Of a DNA stretch of 40,300 nt, positions 24,337 through 32,696 are shown piece after piece. The notes beneath the pieces were generated by a model, which did no database searches, had not been told where the DNA came from, and was given only the letters and a program-made list of their open reading frames with translations. This stretch comes from Candidatus Cryptobacteroides merdavium (GTDB lineage: Bacteria; Bacteroidota; Bacteroidia; Bacteroidales; UBA932). Both the position numbers and the translations under genes were made by a program. The stretch is from the NCBI GenBank assembly GCA_017694755.1, contig JADIMO010000021.1, positions 1 to 40,300 on the forward strand, in the 5' to 3' direction. Every line of letters starts with the position of its first letter. Position 1 is the first letter of the stretch.

Positions 24337-24904
24337 GCCTTGCGGCCACCTTCTCCCAATCCGCGAGTTCAAGGCACGCATCAACGAATGCAGCCCTGCG
24401 GTTGCGGTAGTCAATATAATAGGCATGTTCCCATACATCTGTCACGAACAGGGGCTTCATGCCGTCTGTCATCGGGTTCCCGGCATTCTGCTTCTGGACG
24501 ATGACAAGTTTTCCATCCCTGTCTTCAGCAAGCCAAGCCCAACCGGAGCCGAAAAGACCGACAGCAGCCTTGGCAAATTCCTCCCTGAACGCCTCGACGG
24601 AACCGAAGGCATCCGCAAGCCTGGATGCAAGCTTCTCAGGCATCTTCACCGGAGCCGGGGCAAGGGTCTCGAAAAAGAAAGTGTGGTTCCATGTCTGCGC
24701 GGCATTGTTGAAGACGGCACCGTCGGCTTTCAGCACAATGTCCTCAAGGGACATTTCCTCGTAAGGAGTGCCTGCAACAAGCTTATTGAGATTGTCAATA
24801 TAGGTCTGGAGATGTTTTCCATAATGGAATTCAAGCGTCTCCCTGCTCATCTTGGGCTCAAGGGCGTCAAGAGAGTACGGAAGCTCAGGCAAATTGTATT
24901 TCAT
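24332..24904 (-). CDS. sodB: Superoxide dismutase (Fe/Mn type)
   Basis: Encodes 190 residues, no signal peptide, cytoplasmic; converts superoxide to oxygen and hydrogen peroxide. Metal ligands are His27 (FHYGKH), His74 (TWNHTFF), Asp156 and His160 (DVWEHAYY). The Fe/Mn-SOD signature DVWEHAYYIDYRNRR is complete. Second-shell Gln70 (AAQTWNHTF), the position typical of iron enzymes, together with the taxon favours iron or cambialistic metal use. Predicted -7 box at 24928-24935. Rubredoxin follows downstream. Confidence 0.96.
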   Translation of the reverse strand: MKYNLPELPYSLDALEPKMSRETLEFHYGKHLQTYIDNLNKLVAGTPYEEMSLEDIVLKADGAVFNNAAQTWNHTFFFETLAPAPVKMPEKLASRLADAFGSVEAFREEFAKAAVGLFGSGWAWLAEDRDGKLVIVQKQNAGNPMTDGMKPLFVTDVWEHAYYIDYRNRRAAFVDACLELADWEKVAARL

Positions 24905-24927
24905 ATCCTTTGATATTGTTGATTTAT

Positions 24928-24935
24928 CAAAAATA
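24928..24935 (-). promoter_or_regulatory. -7 box of sodB
   Basis: Read leftward, TATTTTTG, matching TAnnTTTG. Predicted start near 24921, 17 bases before the ATG. No TTTG at the -33 distance. Confidence 0.45.
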
Positions 24936-24969
24936 GGCAGAATTTTTCATCTTTCCTAATAATTTCGAC

Positions 24970-26403
24970 ATGACACATGACATGGAAAACGGAAGACGGA
25001 CACACGCAGGCATTTTCAAAAACGGGGAAACGGACCTGACACGAGGCGGAATCACCGGCTCTATCCTGATGTTCGCATTTCCCATGATTGCAGGGAATCT
25101 GCTGCAGCAATGCTACAATATAGCGGACACCATCATAGTAGGACGGTTCGCCGGACCGGACGCCCTCGCTGCGGTAGGAAGTTCCTACACGCTCATGACA
25201 TTCCTGCTTTCAGTGATAATCGGGCTCTGCATGGGCAGCGGAGTGCTCTTTTCAATGAAATTCGGGGCCGGAGACAGGGCCGGACTGAGAAAAAGCGTCT
25301 TCACGTCATTCGTGCTCATCGGAACAGTATCCCTGTTCATAACCGCCCTGACACTTTCACTGCTCTCTCCTGTCATCAGGCTTATGAATGTGCCTGAAGA
25401 AGTGTTCCCTGACATGAAAATCTACCTTGCGGTCATCTGCGCAGGCATTCCGTTCACTTTCCTGTATAATTTTCTGGCCTTTCTCCTGAGATCGGCAGGA
25501 AATTCCATCACTCCACTGTGGTTTCTGGGCATAGCTGTGGTGCTCAACATTATCCTCGACATGGTGTTCATCCCGGTTCTCGGCATGGGAACGGCCGGGG
25601 CGGCCCTGGCAACAGTCATTTCACAGATATTCTCCGCTGCCGCACTCGCCCGGCATACGATAAGGAAATATCCGGAACTGGCAGCTGTCAGGAGAGAAGA
25701 AATGAAGCTTGAGAAGAAAGAACTCGGCCTCATATCGGGCTATTCATTCCTGACATGCGTCCAGCAGTCCGTCATGAATTTCGGTATACTCATGATACAG
25801 GGGCTCGTGAACACTTTCGGAACTGCGGTAATGGCGGCTTTCGCCACTGCAGTAAAGATTGATTCATTTGCATATATGCCCGTACAGGATTTCGGCAACG
25901 CATTTTCGACATTCATTGCACAGAACTACGGGGCCGGCAAGGAAGAGAGGATAAGAAAGGGGCTGAAAAGTGCCGTCCTGTCCTCGTCTGTATTCTCGCT
26001 TGCAGTATCCGCCCTGATATTCATCTTCGCCGGGGATCTGATGAAGATGTTCGTAGGCAATGAGCCAGATGTGATCGGGACCGGGACAAGGTATCTCCGC
26101 ATCGAAGGCTCCTTTTATATAGGCATTGCCTGGCTGTTTCTGCTGTACGGGCTTTTCAGGGCCGTCGGCAGGCCAGGATTTTCCCTGGTGCTCACCGTCA
26201 TATCACTCGGGCTTAGGGTAGCGGTCGCATATGTCATGGCCCCGGACCACGGCATAGACTGGATATGGTGGGCCATACCGATAGGATGGTTCGCCGCAGA
26301 TGCCGCCGGCATCCTTTTCTGGTATGCCGTAAGGAGGAGAGGCAAACTGCTGGTACTTTTGCAGACAACCGTTTTCTTTATTGCTGCATTTAACGGTATA
26401 TAA
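24970..26403 (+). CDS. MATE-family efflux transporter
   Basis: Encodes 477 residues (starts at 24970 or the in-frame ATG at 24982 are both possible). Twelve hydrophobic segments are arranged as two homologous halves: 'SILMFAFPMIAGNLLQQCYNIADTIIVGRF' in the first half has the family pattern of TM1-TM2, and 'QQSVMNFGILMIQGLVN' opens the second. Acidic residues typical of cation-coupled MATEs are present (Asp in NIADTIIVG and KIDSFAYMP). It is an inner-membrane exporter for cationic drugs or metabolites driven by Na+ or H+. Substrate unknown. It is divergent from sodB with a short spacer of 65 bases and precedes sdaA by 73 bases. Confidence 0.93.
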   Translation: MTHDMENGRRTHAGIFKNGETDLTRGGITGSILMFAFPMIAGNLLQQCYNIADTIIVGRFAGPDALAAVGSSYTLMTFLLSVIIGLCMGSGVLFSMKFGAGDRAGLRKSVFTSFVLIGTVSLFITALTLSLLSPVIRLMNVPEEVFPDMKIYLAVICAGIPFTFLYNFLAFLLRSAGNSITPLWFLGIAVVLNIILDMVFIPVLGMGTAGAALATVISQIFSAAALARHTIRKYPELAAVRREEMKLEKKELGLISGYSFLTCVQQSVMNFGILMIQGLVNTFGTAVMAAFATAVKIDSFAYMPVQDFGNAFSTFIAQNYGAGKEERIRKGLKSAVLSSSVFSLAVSALIFIFAGDLMKMFVGNEPDVIGTGTRYLRIEGSFYIGIAWLFLLYGLFRAVGRPGFSLVLTVISLGLRVAVAYVMAPDHGIDWIWWAIPIGWFAADAAGILFWYAVRRRGKLLVLLQTTVFFIAAFNGI

Positions 26404-26476
26404 TCAAATTTTATTTAAATTCGCGCCGCCGGAAAGAAGGCACCGGCAAATGCAGTTTCCATAAAACCTGAAAAAG

Positions 26477-27727
26477 ATGAAATCGATCAGAGAAATATAC
26501 AAGATAGGGAAAGGTCCGTCGAGCAGCCATACTATGGGGCCACAGAAAGCCGCCAAGGCATATCTGGAGCACCATCCTGACGCAAGGAATTTCCATGTGA
26601 CCCTCTACGGGTCCCTGGCCGCCACCGGGAAGGGGCATCTCACAGATGTTGCCATAAACGAAGTGCTGCAGAAAGCAGGGAATGTGGAAATCGAATGGCA
26701 GCCCAAAGTATTCCTTCCGGGACACCCCAACGGGATGACAATAGCGGTGGATGGAGAAAACGGGGAACGGCACGACGAGTGGACATTCTACAGCGTGGGA
26801 GGAGGTGACATCAAATGCGACCATCTGCCTCTGGACAATTCACCGGAAATATATCCCCTCAACAGCATGACGGAACTTCTCAACTGGTGCAACAGGAACA
26901 GCCGTTCCTATTGGGAATTTGTGTATGAGCACGAGGACAGCAGCATCTGGGACTATCTTGCCGAGGTGTGGAAGGTCATGTGCGAATCAATTGAAAGGGG
27001 GCTGGACAAGGAAGGCATCCTTCCCGGTCCGCTTCACCTCAGAAGAAAGGCAGCGAACTATTTCATCAGGGCAGAAGGCTACAAGGATGTGCTTAGGACA
27101 AGGGGGCTGATATTCGCATACGCCCTCGCCGTAAGTGAGGAAAATGCATCCGGAGGCACCATAGTCACGGCCCCGACCTGCGGCTCCTGCGGCGTCCTCC
27201 CCGGCGTGCTCTACCATCTGCGCAAGGTGTACGGCTACAGCGACAAGAGGATCATCCGCTCGCTCGCCACTGCGGCCCTCGTAGGCAATGTTGTCAAGCA
27301 TAACGCATCCATCTCCGGAGCGGAAGTCGGCTGCCAGGGAGAAGTCGGGGTCGCCTGCGCCATGACTGCCGCAGCTGCCAACCAGCTCATGGGAGGAAGC
27401 CCGTCCCAGATAGAGTATTCAGCAGAAATGGGCCTGGAACACCATCTCGGCATGACCTGCGACCCTGTCTGCGGCCTGGTCCAGATTCCTTGCATCGAAA
27501 GGAATGCGTATGCTGCTGCCCGCGCACTGGATGCCAACATCTATGCCTCATACACCGACGGCCTCCACCGCGTCTCCTTCGACCAGGTGGTCAGGGTGAT
27601 GAAACGCACAGGAAAAGACCTCCCTTCACTGTACAAGGAAACAGGAGAGGGAGGCCTTGCAGCCGAAATCGATCAGCACGATCACGATGAGTTCGACTTC
27701 CTCAATCATATTGAACTGCCGGAATGA
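26477..27727 (+). CDS. sdaA: L-serine ammonia-lyase (iron-sulfur, single-chain)
   Basis: Encodes 416 residues. It deaminates L-serine to pyruvate and ammonia in the cytoplasm. The beta (ASB-type) domain comes first with GKGPSSSHTMGP, followed by a 'FYSVGGGD' motif. The alpha domain has 'TAPTCGSCGVLPGVLYHL', GCQGEVGVACAM, and CDPVCGLVQIPCIERN, which supply the cysteines for the oxygen-sensitive [4Fe-4S] cluster that activates the substrate hydroxyl. Both domains are in one chain, as in E. coli SdaA. The family's C-terminal HxHxx region appears as QHDHDEFDF. No strong promoter is visible just upstream; it may be co-transcribed with the MATE gene. Confidence 0.95.
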   Translation: MKSIREIYKIGKGPSSSHTMGPQKAAKAYLEHHPDARNFHVTLYGSLAATGKGHLTDVAINEVLQKAGNVEIEWQPKVFLPGHPNGMTIAVDGENGERHDEWTFYSVGGGDIKCDHLPLDNSPEIYPLNSMTELLNWCNRNSRSYWEFVYEHEDSSIWDYLAEVWKVMCESIERGLDKEGILPGPLHLRRKAANYFIRAEGYKDVLRTRGLIFAYALAVSEENASGGTIVTAPTCGSCGVLPGVLYHLRKVYGYSDKRIIRSLATAALVGNVVKHNASISGAEVGCQGEVGVACAMTAAAANQLMGGSPSQIEYSAEMGLEHHLGMTCDPVCGLVQIPCIERNAYAAARALDANIYASYTDGLHRVSFDQVVRVMKRTGKDLPSLYKETGEGGLAAEIDQHDHDEFDFLNHIELPE

Positions 27728-27750
27728 GCTCCCGCAATCTGAAAAATGCC

Positions 27751-27772
27751 GTTCATAAAAAATGTCATGAAC
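27751..27772. repeat. Weak hairpin between the converging sdaA and pyrF genes
   Basis: GTTCAT (27751-27756) pairs with ATGAAC (27767-27772); the loop holds an A-run and on the minus strand a T-rich tract follows. It is a possible weak terminator; the rest of 27773-27846 shows nothing recognisable. Confidence 0.3.
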
Positions 27773-27846
27773 AGACAATAAAGCTGTCCGTAACTGTCAA
27801 AGTCCGGGGATACGCCCTCGCATGTAGGACGCCGGTCATATCCGGA

Positions 27847-28689
27847 TCAGAATGATGCAGTGGCCGCAGCCTTCTGTGCTGCGACATTTGCAAAGTCACG
27901 GCTGCCGTCGGCATAGAGGATGCCTCTGGAAGAATTGATGAGCAGGCCGCCCAAATCATTGGCACCGTATCTCATCACCTCTTCTGCAGAACCGCCCTGT
28001 GCCCCCACTCCGGGAACGAGGAAGAAATTGTCCGGACAGAATGATCTTATCTCCTGAAGCTTGTCCGCCTTGGTGGCACCGACCACGAACATCATGTTGT
28101 CCGGAGTCGAGATGGACATCATCTCCTCAATCACAGCCCTGTAGAGAGGCTTCCCGTCTTTCCGGGCCATCTGGAACTGCGCTGCCGATTCATTTGATGT
28201 CAGGGCAAGGACTATCGCCCATTTTCCCTTATGGCCGAGAAACGGTGTCACACTGTCGGCTCCCATATACGGGGCAACGGTAACCGCATCGAAGTCCATC
28301 GTCTCGAAGAAAGCCTTTGCATACATCTTTGCAGTGTTTCCGATGTCGCCCCTCTTGGCGTCGGCGATAAGGAAAATCTCAGGATAATTGCTCCTGATAT
28401 AGTCAACTGTCGCGTCCAATGCCCTCATTCCATCTATCCCGTAGCATTCATAGAATGCAAGGTTCGGCTTGTATGCCACGCAATGGGCCGCAGTCGCATC
28501 GACTATGGCCTTGTTGAATTCCACTATTGAACGGGCCTTTCCCCTGAACTCTTCTCCCTTAAACATCAGTTCGCCCCCGTCCGCCAGTGCCTTCACGCAC
28601 TCCGGCATCTTGGCAAAATCCACATCAAGTCCCACGCAGAGCATGGATCTCTTTGCCTGCATCTGCTTGTATAAATCCTTTCTGTCCAT
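27847..28689 (-). CDS. pyrF: Orotidine 5'-phosphate decarboxylase (long bacterial type)
   Basis: Encodes 280 residues, the length of the type 2 (PyrF long) subgroup. It makes UMP from OMP, the last step of de novo pyrimidine synthesis. The active-site array FNKAIVDAT, YKPNLAFYE and DAKRGDIGNTA (Asp110, Lys112, Asp115, the DxKxxD catalytic motif) is intact, and VVGATKADKL plus 'LVPGVGAQGGSAEEVMRYG' forms the phosphate-binding loop end of the TIM barrel. It starts 4 bases after the M20 dipeptidase stop, so both are transcribed together, although they share no pathway. Confidence 0.96.
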   Translation of the reverse strand: MDRKDLYKQMQAKRSMLCVGLDVDFAKMPECVKALADGGELMFKGEEFRGKARSIVEFNKAIVDATAAHCVAYKPNLAFYECYGIDGMRALDATVDYIRSNYPEIFLIADAKRGDIGNTAKMYAKAFFETMDFDAVTVAPYMGADSVTPFLGHKGKWAIVLALTSNESAAQFQMARKDGKPLYRAVIEEMMSISTPDNMMFVVGATKADKLQEIRSFCPDNFFLVPGVGAQGGSAEEVMRYGANDLGGLLINSSRGILYADGSRDFANVAAQKAAATASF

Positions 28690-28693
28690 ATTT

Positions 28694-30046
28694 TTATTTC
28701 TTATAATAACTATAGAAAAGCGCTATGGCTTCCATTCCCTTGAAAAGCTGGCTCAGCAGATAGCTTTCGTTCGGGGAATGGATGGTGTCGCGCTCCAGGC
28801 CGAAGCCCATGAGCAGAGGGTCGATGCCGAGGATGCGCTGAAGGTCTGCCAAAACAGGGATGCTTCCGCCTCCCCTGCTCGGCACAGGCTCGATTCCGTA
28901 GACATCCGTCATGGCACGGGAAGCGGCCTGGTATGCCGGCGAGGAAATCGGAATGAGGAAACCGTTTCCTCCGTGGCATGGCTTCACCTCCACTGTCACA
29001 TAATCAGGAGCGATGGACTTGAAATGTTCGGAAAAAAGCCTTGTTATGGTTTCGCTGTCCTGGTTCGGGACAAGCCTCATGGAAATCTTGGCATGGGCTT
29101 CCGAAGGCAGGACCGTCTTGGCCCCTTCCCCGGTATATCCGCCCCAGATGCCGTTCACATCCAGGCAAGGCCTGATGCCTGTCCTCTCAAGGGTGCTGTA
29201 CCCCTTCTCTCCCTTCACTTCCCTTATATTCAGGAAACTCTTGTATTCTTCGAGGTCAAAAGGAGCCTTGGCCAGCTTGGCTCTGTCCTCATCCGACAAT
29301 TCCACCACATCATCATAGAATCCCTTTACGGTGATGTGCCCGTCCTTGTCAATCAACGACGAGATCATGTCGCATAGCACATTTATCGGATTGGCCACAG
29401 CCCCGCCGTAATGTCCGGAATGCAGGTCCTTGTCCGGCCCCGTCACTTTCACCTCCACATAGGCAAGTCCGCGCATCCCGCAGTTGATGGACGGCACGGA
29501 CTCTGATATCATGGTAGTATCGGAAACAAGGATGATGTCGGCTGCAAGCAGGTCCTTGTGTTCAGAGGCCCACTTTGCGAGCGAAGGGCTCCCTATCTCC
29601 TCCTCACCCTCGAAGATGAATTTCACATTGTGATGCAGGCCGGTCTCGCGAACCATATATTCAAAAGCCTTCAGATGCATGAAAAGCTGTCCCTTGTCAT
29701 CATTCGCCCCTCTCGCATAGATGGCTCCATCCCTGATCTCAGGCTCGAACGGGTCGGACTTCCAGAGCTCCAGCGGATCCACCGGCTGCACATCATAATG
29801 CCCGTACACGAGCACTGTCGGAGCGTCCTCAGCCACTTTCTTCTGACCGAACACCACCGGGTGCCCCTCCGTCGGATATACAGCGGCACTGTCCGCTCCT
29901 GCCTCCAGAAGCAACTCCACCAGCCTGTCCGCACATCTTTTCATGTCTCCGCGGTTCTCCTCCAGAGAACTCACCGACGGAATCCGGAGCAGCGAATAAA
30001 GCTCTTCCAGAAACCTTTCCCTGTTCTTTTCAATGTAAGCTTTCAT
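28694..30046 (-). CDS. M20-family dipeptidase
   Basis: Encodes 450 residues from the ATG at 30046. An in-frame TTG at 30076 is excluded because it overlaps the predicted -7 box (30074-30081). Zinc ligands of the two-metal M20 fold are visible: GHYDVQP (His83, Asp85), GANDDKG (Asp116/117), FEGEEEIGS (Glu148-150, including the general base), a VSDTTM Asp, and the C-terminal His in DTIHSPNES. A lid/dimerisation domain lies between, with DLHSGHYGG. It has no signal peptide and is cytoplasmic, expected to split dipeptides or short peptides (carnosinase/CNDP-like group). pyrF follows immediately. Confidence 0.93.
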   Translation of the reverse strand: MKAYIEKNRERFLEELYSLLRIPSVSSLEENRGDMKRCADRLVELLLEAGADSAAVYPTEGHPVVFGQKKVAEDAPTVLVYGHYDVQPVDPLELWKSDPFEPEIRDGAIYARGANDDKGQLFMHLKAFEYMVRETGLHHNVKFIFEGEEEIGSPSLAKWASEHKDLLAADIILVSDTTMISESVPSINCGMRGLAYVEVKVTGPDKDLHSGHYGGAVANPINVLCDMISSLIDKDGHITVKGFYDDVVELSDEDRAKLAKAPFDLEEYKSFLNIREVKGEKGYSTLERTGIRPCLDVNGIWGGYTGEGAKTVLPSEAHAKISMRLVPNQDSETITRLFSEHFKSIAPDYVTVEVKPCHGGNGFLIPISSPAYQAASRAMTDVYGIEPVPSRGGGSIPVLADLQRILGIDPLLMGFGLERDTIHSPNESYLLSQLFKGMEAIALFYSYYKK

Positions 30047-30072
30047 ATCTGTCTGATAAAGATTCAAAGATT

Positions 30073-30789
30073 TCAAAGATAATAAAAAAGCTTGAAAAGA
30101 GAATCAACGATTTTCGGCATCAGGAGCGAAAGGACAAATTCCTCTTCCATGAAATGGGTGCCTTCATAGACCCGGTACGTAGACGGGCCGAAATATTTCC
30201 TCCATGTACGGATGCTGACAATGCCGCTGCGGCGGTAATGGTCATGGGTGCCGAAAAATGCAAAGAAAGCGTCACGGCCGCCTGCCCGGGATGAATTGGC
30301 GAGGGCCTCACGCCTCAGACGGCGGTATTTCCGCAGGGTCCTGAATGTAAAATGGAGCCGCTGCCGGTCACCGTCCTTTGGTCTGTATATACGGTCAAAA
30401 AGCTGAGTCACCCCCGGAATGAGGGCAAGAAATGCAAGATAGCCGAGATAGACAGGAGCATTCAGAGATGGTGACACCAGGATGTGCGGCACACCTTTGA
30501 TGCGGATGGCATTGAGGGAACCGAGGGACTCGCCTACTACAAGGACAGGCTTCAGTTCCTCCATCCATGAGGAAATCTGTCCCCATGCAACTTCAGGGTC
30601 AAAACTGTATGTCCGTACCACAACGGAAACATGAGGACACCCCGTTTCCAGGGCTGCCACTCCCTTGTCCGCCATCCCGGCATAGCATTTCTCAATATAT
30701 GGATTTATATGTTCCTTAAGAATCGACGGAATCCTGCTGTCGCCTCCACCGCCCATTCCATGAATATATAAAACATTTATGTTTTCCAT
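30073..30789 (-). CDS. Alpha/beta-fold hydrolase
   Basis: Encodes 238 residues. Motifs of the alpha/beta hydrolase fold: HGMGGGG after the first strand (residues 10-16, oxyanion region), GESLGS (nucleophile Ser88), GTHDHYRR (Asp183) and GTHFMEEE (His212). The arrangement resembles the YqiA/RsbQ-like small esterase group. There is a hydrophobic segment at about 113-130 (APVYLGYLAFLALIPGV), probably a cap helix. Substrate unknown. Two tandem palindromes (30770-30807) span the start codon, which suggests regulation or start-region duplication. The stop codon overlaps the downstream promoter. Confidence 0.82.
   Translation of the reverse strand: MENINVLYIHGMGGGGDSRIPSILKEHINPYIEKCYAGMADKGVAALETGCPHVSVVVRTYSFDPEVAWGQISSWMEELKPVLVVGESLGSLNAIRIKGVPHILVSPSLNAPVYLGYLAFLALIPGVTQLFDRIYRPKDGDRQRLHFTFRTLRKYRRLRREALANSSRAGGRDAFFAFFGTHDHYRRSGIVSIRTWRKYFGPSTYRVYEGTHFMEEEFVLSLLMPKIVDSLFKLFYYL
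30074..30081 (-). promoter_or_regulatory. -7 box of the dipeptidase-pyrF unit
   Basis: Read leftward, TATCTTTG. Predicted start near 30067, about 20 bases before the ATG at 30046. It lies inside the last codons of the upstream hydrolase gene. Confidence 0.5.
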
Positions 30790-30807
30790 AATAACATTTA
30801 TGTTATT
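30770..30807. repeat. Two palindromes 21 bp apart spanning a start codon
   Basis: AAAACAT-TT-ATGTTTT (30770-30785) and AATAACAT-TT-ATGTTATT (30790-30807) are both perfect palindromes with the common core AACATTTATGTT. Their centres are exactly 21 bp apart, two helical turns. The start ATG of the hydrolase (30789-30787) sits between them. Confidence 0.7.
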
Positions 30808-30819
30808 CCTGTCTGGGCC

Positions 30820-30927
30820 GTCACAAAGTGACTCAAATCCGCACGCCCCACCGGGGCTGTCACTTAGTGACTGGGGGTAGACCGGATTCGTTCAAGTTTT
30901 AGCGACCGCTAAAACTTGAACGAATCC
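30820..30927. repeat. Cluster of palindromes in the glnS-hydrolase spacer
   Basis: GTCACAAAGTGAC (30820-30832) and GTCACTTAGTGAC (30859-30871) are near-identical small palindromes 39 bp apart, with the hairpin GCCCC-ACC-GGGGC (30845-30857) between. AATCCG (30836-30841) can pair with CGGATT (30883-30888) around them. A perfect 21-bp inverted repeat with a 2-base centre (arms 30884-30904 and 30907-30927) contains the last codons and the TAG stop of glnS. No T-run follows any of them. It could be a REP-like intergenic element or a non-canonical terminator. Confidence 0.75.
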
Positions 30928-32579
30928 TTCAGTGCCGTCGTCTTATTGAACACAAAGTGCTCCTCCGTGCTGTCCGGATCCTTGAAGAAATACCCTACCC
31001 TTTCAAACTGCACAGCTATCCCAGACTTGTCCTCCAGAAGAGCCGGCTCGGCATACCCTTTCGTCACGATGAGCGAATCAGGATTGAGATAGTCCTTATA
31101 GTCCTTCCCTTCCGGAATCGAATTCATCTGCGGCTCGGTGAAAAGCTTGTCATAAAGACGGAGCTCCACTTCCTTGGCATGCTCAATGGACACCCAATGA
31201 ATAGTCCCCTTCACAGAACGCCACTCCCCTGCACCAGGCTTGGAAGTCGGGTCGTATGTGCATCTGATTTCAGTGACATTGCCTTCGGCATCCTTGACCA
31301 CCTCCTGACATTTCACTATATAGGCATATTTGAGCCTTACTTCCCCGTCAGGCTTCAGACGGAAATATTTCTTCGGAGGCTCCTCCATAAAGTCGGCACG
31401 CTCAATATACACTTCCCCGGTGAACGGCACCTTGCGAGAAGGCCCCTCCGGTGCGGCAGGATTCAGCGGAGCATCGAACCACTCGACCTTCCCCGGCTCC
31501 CAATTGGTTATGGTCACCTTGACAGGATCCTGCACCACCATATATCTGTTGGAACGCTCGTTCAGGTCCTGGCGCACGCACCACTCCATGAGCTGCAGGT
31601 CAATGAGCTGCTCCCTCTTGGCGACACCTACCTTCTCGGCGAACATCCGCACGGCTTCCGGAGTATATCCCCTTCTCCTGATGCCGCAGATGGTCGGCAT
31701 GCGAGGGTCGTCCCAGCCGCTGACATAATGGTTCTTCACAAGTTCCAGCAATTTCCTCTTGCTCATGACCGTATAGGTGAGGTTGAGCCTTGCGAACTCG
31801 TACTGATGCGAAGGGAAGATGCCCAATTTCTCTATGAACCAGTCGTAGAGCGGCCTGTGTACATCAAACTCAAGCGTACAGATGGAATGGGTGATGTGCT
31901 CTATGCTGTCGCACTGTCCGTGGGCATAGTCATACATCGGATAGATGCACCATTTATCCCCTGTACGATGGTGAGAAGCATGGATAATCCTGTACATCAG
32001 AGGGTCACGGAAAAGCATGTTCGGATGTGCCATGTCGATCTTGGCACGGAGAACCTTCTCCCCGTCCGCATATTTTCCGTCACGCATTTCCCTGAACAGC
32101 TTCAGGTTCTCTTCCACTGAACGGTTCCTGTACGGGCTCTCTACGCCTGGGGTCTGCACAGTACCGCGTCCGGCACGGATTTCCTCCTGCGTCTGGTCAT
32201 CCACATACGCAAGCCCCTTCTTTATCAGCTCCTCGGCCCATTCGTAGAGCTGGTCGAAATAATCGGAGGCGTAGCGCTCGTTCTCCCATTCGAAGCCGAG
32301 CCATTTGATGTCCTCCTTGATGGAGTCCACATATTCCGTGTCCTCCTTTACCGGGTTGGTGTCATCGAAACGGAGATTTGTCTTTCCTCCGTATTTCTTC
32401 GCCAGCCCGAAATTGAGGCAGATGCTTTTCGCATGCCCTATATGAAGATAACCGTTAGGCTCCGGCGGGAACCTGGTCATTATGCTTTCACATTTTCCTG
32501 ATGCGAGATCCGATTCTATGATCTCTTCGAGAAAGTTGAGATTCCTGGCCTCCCCGGCCTCATTCTTCAATTCTTCCAT
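30909..32579 (-). CDS. glnS: Glutaminyl-tRNA synthetase
   Basis: Encodes 556 residues from the ATG at 32579. The in-frame TTG at 32618 lies upstream of the predicted -7 box (32601-32608) and is rejected. Class I synthetase: HIGH at residues 46-49 in PPEPNGYLHIGHAKS, MSKRKL as the KMSKS loop, and the family motifs 'LRFDDTNPVKE', GWDDPRMPT and SIEHAKEVELR in the anticodon-binding beta-barrels. It charges tRNA-Gln directly. Length equals that of E. coli GlnRS. The 3' end forms half of the long inverted repeat at 30884-30927. Confidence 0.97.
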   Translation of the reverse strand: MEELKNEAGEARNLNFLEEIIESDLASGKCESIMTRFPPEPNGYLHIGHAKSICLNFGLAKKYGGKTNLRFDDTNPVKEDTEYVDSIKEDIKWLGFEWENERYASDYFDQLYEWAEELIKKGLAYVDDQTQEEIRAGRGTVQTPGVESPYRNRSVEENLKLFREMRDGKYADGEKVLRAKIDMAHPNMLFRDPLMYRIIHASHHRTGDKWCIYPMYDYAHGQCDSIEHITHSICTLEFDVHRPLYDWFIEKLGIFPSHQYEFARLNLTYTVMSKRKLLELVKNHYVSGWDDPRMPTICGIRRRGYTPEAVRMFAEKVGVAKREQLIDLQLMEWCVRQDLNERSNRYMVVQDPVKVTITNWEPGKVEWFDAPLNPAAPEGPSRKVPFTGEVYIERADFMEEPPKKYFRLKPDGEVRLKYAYIVKCQEVVKDAEGNVTEIRCTYDPTSKPGAGEWRSVKGTIHWVSIEHAKEVELRLYDKLFTEPQMNSIPEGKDYKDYLNPDSLIVTKGYAEPALLEDKSGIAVQFERVGYFFKDPDSTEEHFVFNKTTALKDSFKF

Positions 32580-32600
32580 AAGATTCCAATTTTCAACCTG

Positions 32601-32608
32601 CAAATATA
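32601..32608 (-). promoter_or_regulatory. -7 box of glnS
   Basis: Read leftward, TATATTTG, with TTTC 21 bases upstream as -33. Predicted start near 32594, 15 bases before the ATG at 32579. Confidence 0.55.
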
Positions 32609-32662
32609 ACAATTTCAATTCTTATTGATGAAATTATTGGCTATGTCAAGTCAAATTTATGC

Positions 32663-32670
32663 TATATTTG
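32663..32670 (+). promoter_or_regulatory. -7 box of yicC
   Basis: TATATTTG, matching TAnnTTTG; TTGG 22 bases upstream is a poor -33. Predicted start near 32677, 20 bases before the ATG. Confidence 0.5.
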
Positions 32671-32696
32671 CCGGCACAATCTAAATTCAACAGGAA

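Noticed and set aside
24235..24438. Small minus-strand frame with a six-residue repeat after sodB
   Set aside because: Most of it overlaps sodB in another frame and only the repeat part is free; no promoter or start context supports it, so only the DNA repeat is reported.
24260..24913. Plus-strand open frame of 217 codons opposite sodB
   Set aside because: It covers sodB in antisense; its repetitive N-terminus is only the 18-bp tandem array read on the other strand.
26404..26476. Promoter for sdaA (TAAATTCG near 26418)
   Set aside because: It has a mismatch in the core TTTG and no -33 box at the right distance, so it is not listed.
30957..32120. Long plus-strand open frame (387 codons) opposite glnS
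   Set aside because: It is antisense to a clearly conserved GlnRS, has no recognisable motif and arises from biased codon use; the same holds for long antisense frames at 21983-22960 and 3725-4358.
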